A DNA stretch of 64,000 nucleotides, from the NCBI GenBank assembly GCA_902597875.1, contig CACJZK010000001.1, forward strand, positions 161,152 to 225,151, read 5' to 3'. Positions 10,543 to 20,711 of the stretch are shown here, in pieces. The stretch's first letter is position 1. Each line of letters starts with the position of its first letter. A model generated the notes under the pieces. It had not been told where the DNA came from. It saw nothing but the letters and a program-made list of their open reading frames with translations, and ran no database searches. Origin of the DNA: an uncultured Pelagibacteraceae bacterium. Its GTDB lineage: Bacteria; Pseudomonadota; Alphaproteobacteria; Pelagibacterales; Pelagibacteraceae. The translations under genes were made by a program, and so were the position numbers.

Positions 10543-11159
10543 TGAAAAAAAACAAAAGTTCAAAAAGCTGGATTATAAAACAACACAGAGATCCTTTTTT
10601 TAAAAAATCAAAAACTTTAGGCTATCGTTCTAGATCTGCTTTCAAACTCATAGAGTTAAATGAAAAATTTAAATTTATTAAAAACAATTCAAATCTCTTA
10701 GATATAGGTTCTAGCCCAGGAGGCTGGTCTCAAATTGCCTCATCTATTATAAAAAATGGGAAAATTGTAGCTGTAGATAAAAAACCTATGAAAGAGGTTA
10801 AAAATGTTATTTTTTTTCAAAAAGATTTCACAGATAATGAATTACAAAAGGAAATAAAAAAAACTTTCGGGGGTAAAATTGACATAGTTGTGTCTGATAT
10901 GGCTTCTGAAACCACAGGAAATAAGAGCTTAGATTGCATACGTACAAATTTATTGTGCTCTGAAGTTATAAATTTTTCTATATCTATTTTAAAACAAAGG
11001 GGGATTTTGGTGTCTAAAGTTTTTATGGGAGAGGATTTTTTAGAGATAAGAGAATTAGCTAAAAAGAAATTTAAAAACGTAGAATTTTATAAGCCAAAAT
11101 CAAGTCGTAGCGAGTCCAAAGAAACATATATACACTGCGAAACATTAAACACTTTATAA
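10542..11159 (+). CDS. rlmE: 23S rRNA (uridine-2'-O)-methyltransferase RlmE (FtsJ/RrmJ)
   Basis: Methylates the 2'-O of U2552 in the A loop of 23S rRNA during 50S maturation. The 205-residue protein has the K-D-K-E catalytic tetrad in RSAFKLIEL (K35), VVSDMASETTG, LVSKVFMGEDF and SESKETYIHC, and the SAM-binding motif LDIGSSPGGWSQ (residues 53-64). It overlaps pssA by one base and is 26 bases ahead of guaB, so it may be cotranscribed with both. Confidence 0.95.
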   Translation: MKKNKSSKSWIIKQHRDPFFKKSKTLGYRSRSAFKLIELNEKFKFIKNNSNLLDIGSSPGGWSQIASSIIKNGKIVAVDKKPMKEVKNVIFFQKDFTDNELQKEIKKTFGGKIDIVVSDMASETTGNKSLDCIRTNLLCSEVINFSISILKQRGILVSKVFMGEDFLEIRELAKKKFKNVEFYKPKSSRSESKETYIHCETLNTL

Positions 11160-11185
11160 AATTTTAAAATTGTATATAAGTTTAT

Positions 11186-12265
11186 ATGGAGCCAATAAAA
11201 GAATCACTCACTTTTGACGATGTTTTACTAGTCCCTAGATATTCATCTATATTACCTTCTGAAACAAATCTTAAATTAGAATTAGGCGGCAACTTAAAGC
11301 TGAAGGTTCCTTTTTTATCTTCGGCCATGGACACTGTGACCGAGTCTCGAATGGCAATAGCAATGGCCAATTCCGGTGGTTTAGGAGTAATTCATAGAAA
11401 TCTAGATATTAAAACTCAAAGCAAAGAAGTAAAAAAAGTAAAAAAATTTAATATGCTAGTTGGTGGCGCAATAGGGACAAGTTCTAAAGATTTATATAGA
11501 GCAAAATCACTTTTGGACAATGGAGTGGATTTATTAGTTATAGATACTGCTCATGGGCATAGCGAAAAAGTTTTAAAAACGTTGTCCAAAATTAAAAAGA
11601 TAAATTCTAAAATTCCAATATGTGTTGGAAATATTGCATCAGGCGAAGCTGCAAAAAAATTGTCTTTGGAAGGAGCTGATATATTAAAAGTTGGAATTGG
11701 TCCTGGATCAATTTGCACAACTAGAATGGTAGCTGGAATAGGAGTTCCACAAATAAGTGCTATTATTGAAGTAAAAAAGAGTTTAAGAAACAAAAAAGTG
11801 AAAATTATTTCTGATGGAGGAATAAAGTTTTCAGGTGACATAGCCAAAGGATTAGCAGCAGGCGCTGATGCAATAATGATGGGGTCAGTATTTGCTGGCA
11901 CTGAAGAGAGTCCTGGAAAAAAGTTTAAATATAAAAAAAAATTTTATAAATCATATAGAGGTATGGGTTCAATAGGAGCTATGGCGTCAGGATCATCAAA
12001 TAGATATTTTCAAAAAAAACAAAGAGACAAGTCAAAATATGTTGCCGAGGGTGTTGAAGGAAGAGTTGAATTTAAAGGTAAAGTTAGTAAAATTATTTAT
12101 CAACTACAAGGAGGGCTACGTTCTTCTATGGGATATATTGGTGCTAAAAATATAAAAGAAATTCAAAAAAGGGGTAGATTTGTAAAAATTACAAAAGCAG
12201 GATTTTACGAAAGCATGGTACATAGCGTTGAAACTACCGATAACTATAAAAATTTCAAATTATGA
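11186..12265 (+). CDS. guaB: Inosine-5'-monophosphate dehydrogenase lacking the CBS (Bateman) domains
   Basis: Catalyses IMP to XMP, the committed step to GMP. Only 359 residues, against about 490 for ordinary GuaB: the catalytic TIM barrel is complete, but EVKKVKKF (residues 81-88) runs straight into LVGGAIG, where the pair of CBS domains normally sits. Active-site pieces are present: SSAMDTVTES, the Cys loop GPGSICTTR (C177), the GMGS/GAM phosphate loop and the R273-Y274 pair of the flap. AEGVEGRVEFKG marks it as IMPDH rather than GMP reductase. Overlaps the following gene by 4 bases; guaA lies one gene downstream. Confidence 0.9.
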   Translation: MEPIKESLTFDDVLLVPRYSSILPSETNLKLELGGNLKLKVPFLSSAMDTVTESRMAIAMANSGGLGVIHRNLDIKTQSKEVKKVKKFNMLVGGAIGTSSKDLYRAKSLLDNGVDLLVIDTAHGHSEKVLKTLSKIKKINSKIPICVGNIASGEAAKKLSLEGADILKVGIGPGSICTTRMVAGIGVPQISAIIEVKKSLRNKKVKIISDGGIKFSGDIAKGLAAGADAIMMGSVFAGTEESPGKKFKYKKKFYKSYRGMGSIGAMASGSSNRYFQKKQRDKSKYVAEGVEGRVEFKGKVSKIIYQLQGGLRSSMGYIGAKNIKEIQKRGRFVKITKAGFYESMVHSVETTDNYKNFKL

Positions 12266-12693
12266 TTAAATTTATCTGCAAAAGAGTTTATTTAATTTTT
12301 CTGTTTTTATTTTTTTCAAACATTTTATTAGCAGAAAATAATTTTTTTCTTGAAGGAAAAAGACTATTTGATCTTAAAAAATACAAGGACTCTAAGCTAG
12401 AATTCGAAAGAGATATTGTTTTTAATCCAAAAAATGAAAAATCTTATCTTTATTTAGCTAAAATTTTTAAACAAGAAAAAAAGACCGATTTAGAGGAAAA
12501 TAACTTAAATACTGTAATTTTAATAAACCCTAAAAATGAAGAAGCTATTTATTTACTAACTCTTCTAAGTATAAAAAAATCAAATTTTGATAAAGCTAAA
12601 GATTTAATCGATACTTTTGATAATATATGTGTAAAAAGTTGTTTTTTAAAAGAAGAATTATTAAGAGAATTAGAGACTTCCTCAAAACAATAA
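12262..12693 (+). CDS. Small secreted tetratricopeptide-repeat protein
   Basis: A 143-residue protein with a signal peptide (hydrophobic stretch at residues ~10-24, cleavage likely after LLA/E) and two to three degenerate TPR-like helix pairs, with FNPKNEKSYLYLAKIF and INPKNEEAIYLLTLL as the clearest repeats. It is probably periplasmic and a scaffold. Its start overlaps the guaB stop (ATGA) and guaA begins one base after its stop, so it is translationally embedded between two GMP-synthesis genes without an obvious link to them. I do not recognise a specific family. Confidence 0.7.
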   Translation: MIKFICKRVYLIFLFLFFSNILLAENNFFLEGKRLFDLKKYKDSKLEFERDIVFNPKNEKSYLYLAKIFKQEKKTDLEENNLNTVILINPKNEEAIYLLTLLSIKKSNFDKAKDLIDTFDNICVKSCFLKEELLRELETSSKQ

Positions 12694-14256
12694 ATGGATG
12701 AGAATAAAAATAAAGATAAGATTATAATAATAGATTTTGGTTCTCAGGTAACTAAATTAATTGCTAGAAGAATTAGAGAATTTGGAGTGCTATCCGAAAT
12801 AATTACACTGGGCGAGCTTAAGTATATTAAAAATTTTAATAGAATTAAGGGTATAATTTTATCAGGGGGACCAGCTACAGTCACAAATAGAAATTTTCCA
12901 AATATTCCCAAAAGTTTGTTTTTGAGAAAAATTCCAATTTTGGGAATATGTTATGGCATACAATTAATAGCGATTAATTTTGGAGGAAAAGTAAAAAAAG
13001 GAAAAAAAAGAAGAGAATTTGGAAAAACAGCTTTATTCAAAAAAAGAGAATCTCTTTTAACAACAAAATTTTATAAGAAAAGCGCTCATAATGTTTGGAT
13101 GTCTCATCAAGATTTAGTTACTAAAATACCTAAAGGTTTCAAAAAAATTGCATCTACTAAAGAGTCTCCACTAACAATTATCGAAAATAAAGATAAAAAA
13201 ATTTATGGAATTCAGTTTCATCCTGAGGTTACTCATACAAATAATGGAGATATCTTAATAAAAAATTTTATTTTCTTGATCTGTAAAGCAAAAAAAGAAT
13301 GGAAAATTAAATCTGAAAAGAAGAGAATAATTAATGAAGTAAGACAAAAAGTTAAAAACGACAAAGTTATTTGTGCTTTATCAGGTGGAGTAGATAGTAG
13401 CGTCGTTGCTTTATTAATGAATAAAGCAATTAAAAAAAATCTCATTTGTATAATGGTAGATACTGGATTAATGAGAAAAAATGAATTTGTACATACATAC
13501 AAAACATTTAGAAAAAAATATAAATTAAATGTTAAACTTATTAATGCATCAGAAATATTTTATCAAAAACTAAAAAATGTTAGTGATCCAGAAAAAAAAA
13601 GAAAAATAATAGGTAAATTATTTATCAAAGTTTTTGAAAAAGAATCTAAAAAAAATAAAAAAATTAAATATCTGGCGCAAGGAACTTTATACCCCGATAT
13701 TATCGAGAGTAAATCGGCCACGGGAAGCAAGTCTTCTAAAATTAAATCTCATCATAATGTTGGTGGGTTACCAAAAAAAATGAATTTAAAGTTAATAGAA
13801 CCTCTCAAAGAATTGTTTAAAGACGAAGCAAGATTATTAGGCAAATCTGTAGGTTTATCCGAGGAGATAATAAATAGACATCCTTTTCCTGGACCTGGCC
13901 TTGCCATTCGTGTTTTGGGTAAAGTAACACCTAAAAAGATTAAAATTTTGCAAGAGATTGATAATATTTTTATCAATGAATTAATTAAAAATAATTTATA
14001 TAAAAAAATATGGCAAGCCTATGCAGCTTTGTTACCAGTTAAAACTGTAGGGGTAATGGGAGACTCACGAACTTATGAATATATTTGTTTGATTAGAGCG
14101 GTTAAATCAGAAGACGGAATGACAGCTGATTATTTTAATTTTAAAAAAGACTTTTTAGATAAAATATCCAATAAAATAATTAATGGTGTAATTGGTATTA
14201 ACAGAGTGGTATATGACATAACGTCGAAACCACCAGGTACGATTGAACTTGAATAA
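12694..14256 (+). CDS. guaA: GMP synthase (glutamine-hydrolysing)
   Basis: Amidates XMP to GMP, the step after GuaB. The 520-residue enzyme has an N-terminal class I glutamine amidotransferase ([10 protein letters not shown] with C86, FHPEVTHT with the His/Glu of the triad), an ATP-pyrophosphatase domain with the P-loop LSGGVDSSV, and the C-terminal dimerisation domain with [15 protein letters not shown] and the ending PPGTIELE. Full length. Part of the rlmE-guaB-TPR-guaA run. Confidence 0.97.
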   Translation: MDENKNKDKIIIIDFGSQVTKLIARRIREFGVLSEIITLGELKYIKNFNRIKGIILSGGPATVTNRNFPNIPKSLFLRKIPILGICYGIQLIAINFGGKVKKGKKRREFGKTALFKKRESLLTTKFYKKSAHNVWMSHQDLVTKIPKGFKKIASTKESPLTIIENKDKKIYGIQFHPEVTHTNNGDILIKNFIFLICKAKKEWKIKSEKKRIINEVRQKVKNDKVICALSGGVDSSVVALLMNKAIKKNLICIMVDTGLMRKNEFVHTYKTFRKKYKLNVKLINASEIFYQKLKNVSDPEKKRKIIGKLFIKVFEKESKKNKKIKYLAQGTLYPDIIESKSATGSKSSKIKSHHNVGGLPKKMNLKLIEPLKELFKDEARLLGKSVGLSEEIINRHPFPGPGLAIRVLGKVTPKKIKILQEIDNIFINELIKNNLYKKIWQAYAALLPVKTVGVMGDSRTYEYICLIRAVKSEDGMTADYFNFKKDFLDKISNKIINGVIGINRVVYDITSKPPGTIELE

Positions 14257-14285
14257 CTAAAAAAATTTTAATAGCTATTTATTAT

Positions 14286-14870
14286 ATGAGCAATGAAACA
14301 TTTGAAAAGAAGGATTGGTTTACGCTAATCATTTCTAAAGTTAAACAAAATAAAAAAATTCTTATATATTTAAGTTTAACAGTAGTAATCGGTCTTTTTA
14401 TAATACTTTTCTTAGAAAAAAGAAAAAATGATCAAAATATTGAAATATCAAAAGAATTTAATAAAGCTAAAATATTAATAGAAAATGAAAAAAAAGAAGA
14501 GAGCTATTTTATCTTAAAAAATATAATAAATAAAAAACACAAATTTTATTCACCGTCATCACTTTACTTAATCTTAGATTTTGAATTAGAAAACAATCAA
14601 GAAGAGATAATAAGATTATTTGATAAAGTAATTTCTATAAGCAAGATAAAAGATGAAGATAAAGACCTTATAAAAATTAAAAAAGCTATTTTTATGTCCA
14701 ATTATTATGGAGAGCAAGATCTATTAAAAGTTCTAAATCCAATAATTGAATCAAAATCAATTTGGCGATCAAGTGCTTTAAAAATTATAATTGATTATTA
14801 TTCAATTAAAGGAGATCAACTTAAAGTAAATGAATACAAAAAAATTTTAAATAATAATATTAGCCAATAA
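14286..14870 (+). CDS. YfgM-like membrane-anchored TPR protein
   Basis: A 194-residue protein with a short cytoplasmic N-terminus, one transmembrane helix (residues ~23-42) and a helical, Glu/Lys-rich periplasmic part. Topology, size and position directly before a BamB-like lipoprotein gene match the YfgM/ancillary SecYEG-translocon family, thought to act with PpiD as a periplasmic chaperone. Sequence similarity visible by eye is limited, so this rests mainly on context. Six bases separate it from the bamB start. Confidence 0.6.
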   Translation: MSNETFEKKDWFTLIISKVKQNKKILIYLSLTVVIGLFIILFLEKRKNDQNIEISKEFNKAKILIENEKKEESYFILKNIINKKHKFYSPSSLYLILDFELENNQEEIIRLFDKVISISKIKDEDKDLIKIKKAIFMSNYYGEQDLLKVLNPIIESKSIWRSSALKIIIDYYSIKGDQLKVNEYKKILNNNISQ

Positions 14871-14876
14871 TTACAA

Positions 14877-16229
14877 ATGAAAAGGATCGTTAGTTTTCTA
14901 TTTTTAATATTTATTCTTTCTAACTGCTCTTTTGATAATAAATCAGGCATTTGGAAAGAAGAATCAAAAATTAAAAAAAAAGCTGAAAAGCAAGATAAAA
15001 AAAAAAACTTAAAAAGTGTTTTTGAGGTAAATAAAATTTTTAACGAAGAGGTTAATCTAATACCTGGAAAAAAAATCAAAATAGATAATATTTTAAAAAA
15101 TGTAGCTTGGTCAGATAGATTTTTTGATTCAACAAATAATATTTCAAACGTTCATTTTTCTAATGAAAAATATGTAGTTTTTAAAAGTTCAAAATTATCT
15201 AAACATCATATAAAACCTAATATTCTGTATTACAAAAATAATATTATTTCTTATGATCACAGGGGAACAATTTTTGTATATTCAGATTTATAAAAAAAAA
15301 AAATTTTTGAATACAACTTTTATAAAAAAAAATATAAAAAATTTAAAAAAGAAATCAATATTGTAATTAATAATAATAATATTTATATTTCCGACAACTT
15401 AGGATATATTTACAGTATTAATATTGAATCACAAAAGTTAATTTGGGCAAAACGTATAGGTATACCTTTTAGATCTAACATAAAGGTTGTGGGCAATAAA
15501 TTATTTTTGGCTGATCAAGACAATAAACTTTATTGTTTCAATACTTTGAATGGAAAAAAAATTTGGGAATTTGCTTCAAGTCTTACTGATCTAAAATCCA
15601 AATTTAGGAATAATATAGTTGTAGACACTAAAAATAATAATTTATTTTTTTTAAATACCAGCGGAGAGCTCTATTCAATAAATTATTTAAACCAAGCAAT
15701 AAATTGGTTTTCTAATTTAAAAATGAAAAGTTTAAAAAAAGAATCACGAATATTTCTAGGTTCGCCACTAATATTAAAAAACAAACATCTTATTGTGTCT
15801 AATAGTTCCTCTATATTTAAATATGATGCTTTATCAGGCTCTATAATTTGGGAAAAAAGTATTTCTACTAATTTAAAAGGAGTTTTAACAAAAAATAATC
15901 TATTTTTATATTCTTCAAATAATTTACTTATTTGTTTAGATTTAAACGATGGCCAAGTTCTATGGTCTAAAAACACAAACAAACAAATCAAAAATTTATA
16001 CGGAAAAAAGCTTTACAATAAAATTAAAATAATTTCTAAAATTTCAATAGTAGATAATAAAGTTTTTCTATTTTCTAAAGAAGGTTATCTTTTAACTTTT
16101 AATTACAAAAATGGAGAAATTGAGTCTGTAAATAGAATCTTAAAATCTGGCTTGGGAAACGATCCTATTTTTGCTAATGGCTATTTATACTCCTTAGATA
16201 ATAATAATCGTCTTTTCCAATTTAGGTAA
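14877..16229 (+). pseudogene. bamB: BamB-like outer-membrane assembly lipoprotein, interrupted by an in-frame TAA
   Basis: The first piece (14877-15293) has a lipoprotein signal with lipobox LSNC (Cys about residue 17) and the start of a beta-propeller. An in-frame TAA at 15291-15293 stops it. The same frame then runs open from 15294 to 16229 without a frameshift, encoding PQQ-type propeller blades such as GYIYSINIESQKLIWA, KLYCFNTLNGKKIWEF and YDALSGSIIWEK. Ignoring the stop gives 450 residues, a normal size for the alphaproteobacterial family. BamB supports outer-membrane protein insertion by the BAM complex. The next start codon after the stop is the GTG at 15489, about 65 codons on. It may be a true pseudogene, a sequence error beside a 12-A tract, or a readthrough gene. 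Confidence 0.75.
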
Positions 16230-17681
16230 CTAATTATTAGATTTGCTACTTAACAAGGATAGTTGAGTAATTTCCTCTTCATCTAATGTGTCTGATTGTG
16301 GAATAGGGTAATCGCCTGTAAAATAGTGATCACTTAGCTGAGGATAGGTTTTGTTTCTTTCATTGTAACCTAGAGCTTTATATAAACCTTCTATGCTTAA
16401 AAATTTTAACGATTTAGCATTTATATAACTGCACATTTCTTTGTTATTTTTATTATGTGCTAAAAGTTCTTTTTTAGTTGGCATATCTATGCCATAAAAA
16501 TCTGGGTAAATTATTTCTGGACAAGCAATTCTTACATGAACTTCCTTAGCTCCGGCATCATAAAGCATTTTAACTATTTTATGACATGTAGTTCCTCTAA
16601 CCAATGAATCATCTATCAATATTATAGATTTATTTTTAAGCATAGTTTTAGTAGGATTGAGTTTTAATTTTACTCCTAAACTTCTTATATTTTGCGCGGG
16701 TTCAATAAAAGTTCTGCCAACATAATGATTTCTGATTAAGCCTAACTCAAAACTTTTCTTTGTAAATTGACTATATCCCATTGCCGCTGGTACGCCAGAG
16801 TCTGGAACAGGAACAATTAGATCTGCATTTATATCCGATTCTTTTGCTAATTGTTTTCCAAGATTTTTTCTGTATTCGTAAGCGCATTTACCGTTAATTA
16901 TACTATCTGGTCTAGCAAAATAAATGTACTCAAATACACAAGGTCTAGCTTTCCGTTTTGGAAAAGGCTTTACGCTTGTCAACGTATTATTTTCAATTAT
17001 TACAATTTCTCCATTTTCAACTTCTCTTATAAATTTGGCTCCAACAAGATCTAACGCACAAGTCTCGGAGGAGAAAATGTATGAGTTTTTTAATTTACCG
17101 ATAACTAACGGTCTTATACCAAAAGGATCTCGAACTCCTATTAGCTTTTTACTTGTAAGCATTACAAGTGAGTAAGCACCTTTAATTTGAAACAAAGCAT
17201 CAATTATTTTATCAACTATTTTCTCTCTTTTTGATTTAGCTATTAACTGAACAATAGTTTCCGTATCGCTTGTTGTTCTAAATATTGCGCCGTCCTTTAC
17301 TAATGTCTCTCTTAATGTAATCGCATTCGTTAAATTTCCATTATGAGAAATACTTAAACCTCCTCCAAATAAATCAGCGAAAAATGGTTGAATATTTCTA
17401 AGCGAAGTTTCTCCGGTAGTAGAGTAGCGATTATGACCAATTGCGAATTTGCCGGGTAATTTTTTAATAGCGTTTCCTTTTGTAAAGTTATCACCAACTA
17501 AACCCTGTCTTTTTTCAGAATGAAAGTTTTTTTCATCGAATGAAACTATACCGCATCCCTCTTGTCCTCTATGTTGTAAAGCGTGAAGCCCCAAAGCTAC
17601 TAAAGCTGATGCATCTGTGTGGTTTGATATACCAAATACTCCGCATTCTTCTTTAAGCTTATCAAGTTTAAATTTTTTCAA
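16230..17681 (-). CDS. purF: Amidophosphoribosyltransferase
   Basis: First committed enzyme of purine synthesis: PRPP plus glutamine to phosphoribosylamine. The 483-residue protein has an N-terminal Ntn glutaminase whose nucleophile is C13 in EECGVFGI after a short propeptide, the GHNRYSTTG segment, and the PRPP-binding loop IILIDDSLVRGTT. Of the four 4Fe-4S cysteines of the Bacillus-type enzyme only the one in ARPCVFEY is seen; YPDFYGID and SDHYFTGDYP lack the others. It overlaps cvpA by 14 bases, a classical cvpA-purF arrangement, and is stop-to-stop with bamB. Confidence 0.96.
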   Translation of the reverse strand: MKKFKLDKLKEECGVFGISNHTDASALVALGLHALQHRGQEGCGIVSFDEKNFHSEKRQGLVGDNFTKGNAIKKLPGKFAIGHNRYSTTGETSLRNIQPFFADLFGGGLSISHNGNLTNAITLRETLVKDGAIFRTTSDTETIVQLIAKSKREKIVDKIIDALFQIKGAYSLVMLTSKKLIGVRDPFGIRPLVIGKLKNSYIFSSETCALDLVGAKFIREVENGEIVIIENNTLTSVKPFPKRKARPCVFEYIYFARPDSIINGKCAYEYRKNLGKQLAKESDINADLIVPVPDSGVPAAMGYSQFTKKSFELGLIRNHYVGRTFIEPAQNIRSLGVKLKLNPTKTMLKNKSIILIDDSLVRGTTCHKIVKMLYDAGAKEVHVRIACPEIIYPDFYGIDMPTKKELLAHNKNNKEMCSYINAKSLKFLSIEGLYKALGYNERNKTYPQLSDHYFTGDYPIPQSDTLDEEEITQLSLLSSKSNN

Positions 17682-18222
17682 TTTTTTCTTTCGTTTTATC
17701 TAAATCATCTATTTTCGGAAATTCATCAATTAAAATCCTACTTCCCTCAGAAACAAAATTAAATGTTATAGATTTATTTAATTCTATACTCCAATTATTA
17801 AAAGGATAAAACCAATTTACTATTGAAAATAAACACACTGAAACAACATAACCTTTAAATAATCCAAAAACCAACCCGAATGTTTTATCCAAAGGACCAA
17901 AACCAGTCCATTTCATTGAGCTAGTAAAAGCTTTTCCGATTAAAATAGTTAAAAATAAAGCAATTATATAAATTGCTATACTTAATCCAATGTTGTTTAT
18001 AAATGGGGAATCAATATATTCAGAAACCCAAGGTTGTAATTTTGGTACTAAAAATATTGTTAATACTAAAGCTACTATCCATTTCATGAATGAGATAAAA
18101 CTTAAAGTAAAACCCTTAATAACACATTGAATTACCGAATAGATCATTATTATTGAAAAAAAGGCATCAAACCAACCTATATCATTAATGATATCACTCA
18201 TTTTATATTTCAATTTTTCCAA
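17668..18222 (-). CDS. cvpA: CvpA family membrane protein
   Basis: A 184-residue protein with four predicted membrane helices (about residues 17-37, 44-60, 77-98 and 118-140), matching the CvpA (colicin V production) family in size and topology. The family is widely found next to purF, as here, with overlapping reading frames; its molecular role is unclear, though roles in envelope homeostasis have been proposed. Its start overlaps the end of the upstream RND-type exporter by 20 bases. Confidence 0.85.
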   Translation of the reverse strand: MEKLKYKMSDIINDIGWFDAFFSIIMIYSVIQCVIKGFTLSFISFMKWIVALVLTIFLVPKLQPWVSEYIDSPFINNIGLSIAIYIIALFLTILIGKAFTSSMKWTGFGPLDKTFGLVFGLFKGYVVSVCLFSIVNWFYPFNNWSIELNKSITFNFVSEGSRILIDEFPKIDDLDKTKEKIEKI

Positions 18223-20662
18223 AGGGTTTAAGAATTAGAATTAACTTAGGCAATAAAGTTAATACTGAAATTAGGGCGAGCAACATAGCTATTCCCGTAA
18301 AAATTCCAAAATAAATTGTAGGTATAAAATTAGATAAAACTAAAATCGAAAATCCAAAAACAATTGTTATAGAAGTATTTAAAATTGCAATCCCCACTGT
18401 GTTATGACAGCGATCAACTGTCAATTTATAGTTATTAATTTTTTTAAATTCTTCTTTAAATCTATAAATATAATGAATACTATTATCAACAGCTATACCT
18501 ATAGTAATAGCAGCTATTGTTATTGTCATCATGTCAAGAGGAATGCCTATAATTCCAATAATTCCTAAAATAAAAAAAGCTGCCATGAAATTTGGTATCA
18601 CACCAATTACTGATAATGTAAAATTTCTAAATAGAATAAAAAACATTGCTGAAATTCCTAACATTACAATACCTAAAGTAAGAATTTGAGATTTAAATAG
18701 ACTTTGCAATAAGTTATTAAATAAAATCAAAACTCCTGCTAGTCTATATTCATCTGTGCTAAGTTTTAATTTTTTATTTAATTCATTATTAATTTTATTA
18801 ATTAAGTCGTTTCTTCTTAAATCTTTTAAAGAGTCTTTAATTCTGACGCTAATTCTAGCTTCATTATCTTTAACAGAAATGTAGGGACTAATAACTTCTT
18901 TTTTAAGTTCATTTGGTATCTTGCTATACAAAACTGCTATTTCTAAACTTTCTAATTTCTTACCATTAAGATCTTCCGCAACACGAATTATAGAACCAAA
19001 AGATAAAACTTTGCCAATTTCTGGCAAAGAGTCCAAATAATCATGGACTTTTAATATTTTATCTATTTTATTTCTTGTAAACCAATAATTTGTCTCATCT
19101 TGCTTTTCATCTCCACCCCAATCTAATTCATCATCATCTTTTTTTTCTTTTTTACTAACTGGAAATTTAATAATTATATCTAAAGGCGTAGTTCCTCCTA
19201 ATTGATTGTCTATTTTTTTCATACCTTTGTAAATTTCTGTTTTTTTATCAAAATAATTAATAAAACTATTTTCTACTTCTAGTTTAGATATTCCAAAAAC
19301 ACTTAATATGATAATTGAAATTGTTAAGCTAAAAATAGCTACGGTATTTTTTTTTGAAAAATTAGCTAAAGCTGTTGTAATCTTAGATCTCTCAGTATCT
19401 TTGACTTCAACATCATCTTTACTTGTAAAAATATTTAATAAAGAAGGAAGCAAAGAGAAAGTTACCAATATTGAAACTATTAGTCCCAATGTCATCATCC
19501 AACCAAAGTCAATAATTGGTTTTATGTCGCTAAATATTAATGATAAAAAAGCACATACCGTAGTTAAAACAGTATAAAGTATTGGCATAAACATTTTTTT
19601 ACATGTTTCAAAAATTGCCTCTTTATTATCAAGATTATTAAATTCTTTTTTTAATTGCAAAAATCGAACGGTCACATGAATATTCATTGCCATATTGAGA
19701 ATAAGCATTAATGCAATAAAGTTTGATGAGATAACTGTTACCTTCCAACCTATTAAGCCTAATAAACCCACCATTATAGTCACTGAGGCTGCGCAGCCAA
19801 GAAGAGGCATAATCACCCATTTGATACTTCTAAATATTAACCAAAGGGTTCCAACTATAAATAAAAAAACTCCAATTCCGAAAACTATAATGTCATTTTT
19901 AATGTATGACATCATGTCATCAGCAATCATAGGAATACCGCCTAAGTGTATTTTAGCATTTTCTGAATATTTGTTTATTACTTCTCTTATTTCTTTTATA
20001 TTTTGATGATTTTTTTGATTGTATAGATCTTTGTATTTTTCATATTCTTTTAAAAATAATTTATACTTTTTTTTGTCTTCTTTTGTTAAATTTTTTTCCA
20101 ATGAGCGATCAAAATAATCATTTTTTATTTTGATATAATCATTCATTTTTTTATCTTGTTTTATATAAACAACTATCCCTGAAGTTTTTCCATCTTCACT
20201 AATTACGTAATCTTTGTAAATTGGGCTATTTAAAATTTCATCAAAACCTCTTTTTTTATCTACATCTGGATAGGAAAGGGTCTTATAGTTCTTAAGCCTA
20301 TCCATAAGGGGCTCATCTGTACTTTTTAATAAAGGAACATCAATTATAGTAACAACATTTTCAACCCAGGATAATTTTTCCAATTTTGATTTAAGAAATT
20401 GAAGATTAATTATTGTCTCTTCATCGGTAAAATCTGAAACTGGTGAATATGTTAATACTAAAAATTCTTTTGATCCATATCTTGCGCTTACTTCTCTAAG
20501 ATATTTTAAATCTTTATCTCCCTCTAGTAATAATGCATCTGAAGATGCGTCTAAACTAAAGTTTTTCGAAAAATATATAGAAAATGATATTAATAATATT
20601 AATAAAGATAGAATAGTTTTAGGGTATTCTATCACAGTTTTTTTATAAATTACTGAGAACAT
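18203..20662 (-). CDS. MMPL/RND-superfamily exporter
   Basis: An 819-residue inner-membrane protein with two repeated halves, each with one N-terminal helix, a large periplasmic loop and a cluster of five helices (12 in total). The periplasmic loop near the middle holds an acidic EKKDDDELDWGGDE tract. The repeat GAAITIGIAVDNSIHY-type segment in the second half contains the buried Asp typical of proton-driven RND transporters, and the topology matches the MmpL/HpnN (hopanoid or lipid exporter) branch. Substrate cannot be read from sequence; lipid export is a reasonable inference. Lies between dnaB and cvpA in one minus-strand run. Confidence 0.85.
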   Translation of the reverse strand: MFSVIYKKTVIEYPKTILSLLILLISFSIYFSKNFSLDASSDALLLEGDKDLKYLREVSARYGSKEFLVLTYSPVSDFTDEETIINLQFLKSKLEKLSWVENVVTIIDVPLLKSTDEPLMDRLKNYKTLSYPDVDKKRGFDEILNSPIYKDYVISEDGKTSGIVVYIKQDKKMNDYIKIKNDYFDRSLEKNLTKEDKKKYKLFLKEYEKYKDLYNQKNHQNIKEIREVINKYSENAKIHLGGIPMIADDMMSYIKNDIIVFGIGVFLFIVGTLWLIFRSIKWVIMPLLGCAASVTIMVGLLGLIGWKVTVISSNFIALMLILNMAMNIHVTVRFLQLKKEFNNLDNKEAIFETCKKMFMPILYTVLTTVCAFLSLIFSDIKPIIDFGWMMTLGLIVSILVTFSLLPSLLNIFTSKDDVEVKDTERSKITTALANFSKKNTVAIFSLTISIIILSVFGISKLEVENSFINYFDKKTEIYKGMKKIDNQLGGTTPLDIIIKFPVSKKEKKDDDELDWGGDEKQDETNYWFTRNKIDKILKVHDYLDSLPEIGKVLSFGSIIRVAEDLNGKKLESLEIAVLYSKIPNELKKEVISPYISVKDNEARISVRIKDSLKDLRRNDLINKINNELNKKLKLSTDEYRLAGVLILFNNLLQSLFKSQILTLGIVMLGISAMFFILFRNFTLSVIGVIPNFMAAFFILGIIGIIGIPLDMMTITIAAITIGIAVDNSIHYIYRFKEEFKKINNYKLTVDRCHNTVGIAILNTSITIVFGFSILVLSNFIPTIYFGIFTGIAMLLALISVLTLLPKLILILKPFGKIEI

Positions 20663-20711
20663 TATTTAATTCAGATATATATTATATTTTAAATAACTAA
20701 AGACTTAAATT

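Noticed and set aside
11186..12265. GMP reductase (guaC) instead of IMP dehydrogenase
   Set aside because: The short length suggests it, but AEGVEGRVEFKG and the flap are IMPDH-type and guaA is nearby.
15489..16229. Independent gene starting at GTG 15489
   Set aside because: The same frame is open back to 15294 and continues the propeller of the upstream piece; the GTG is internal.
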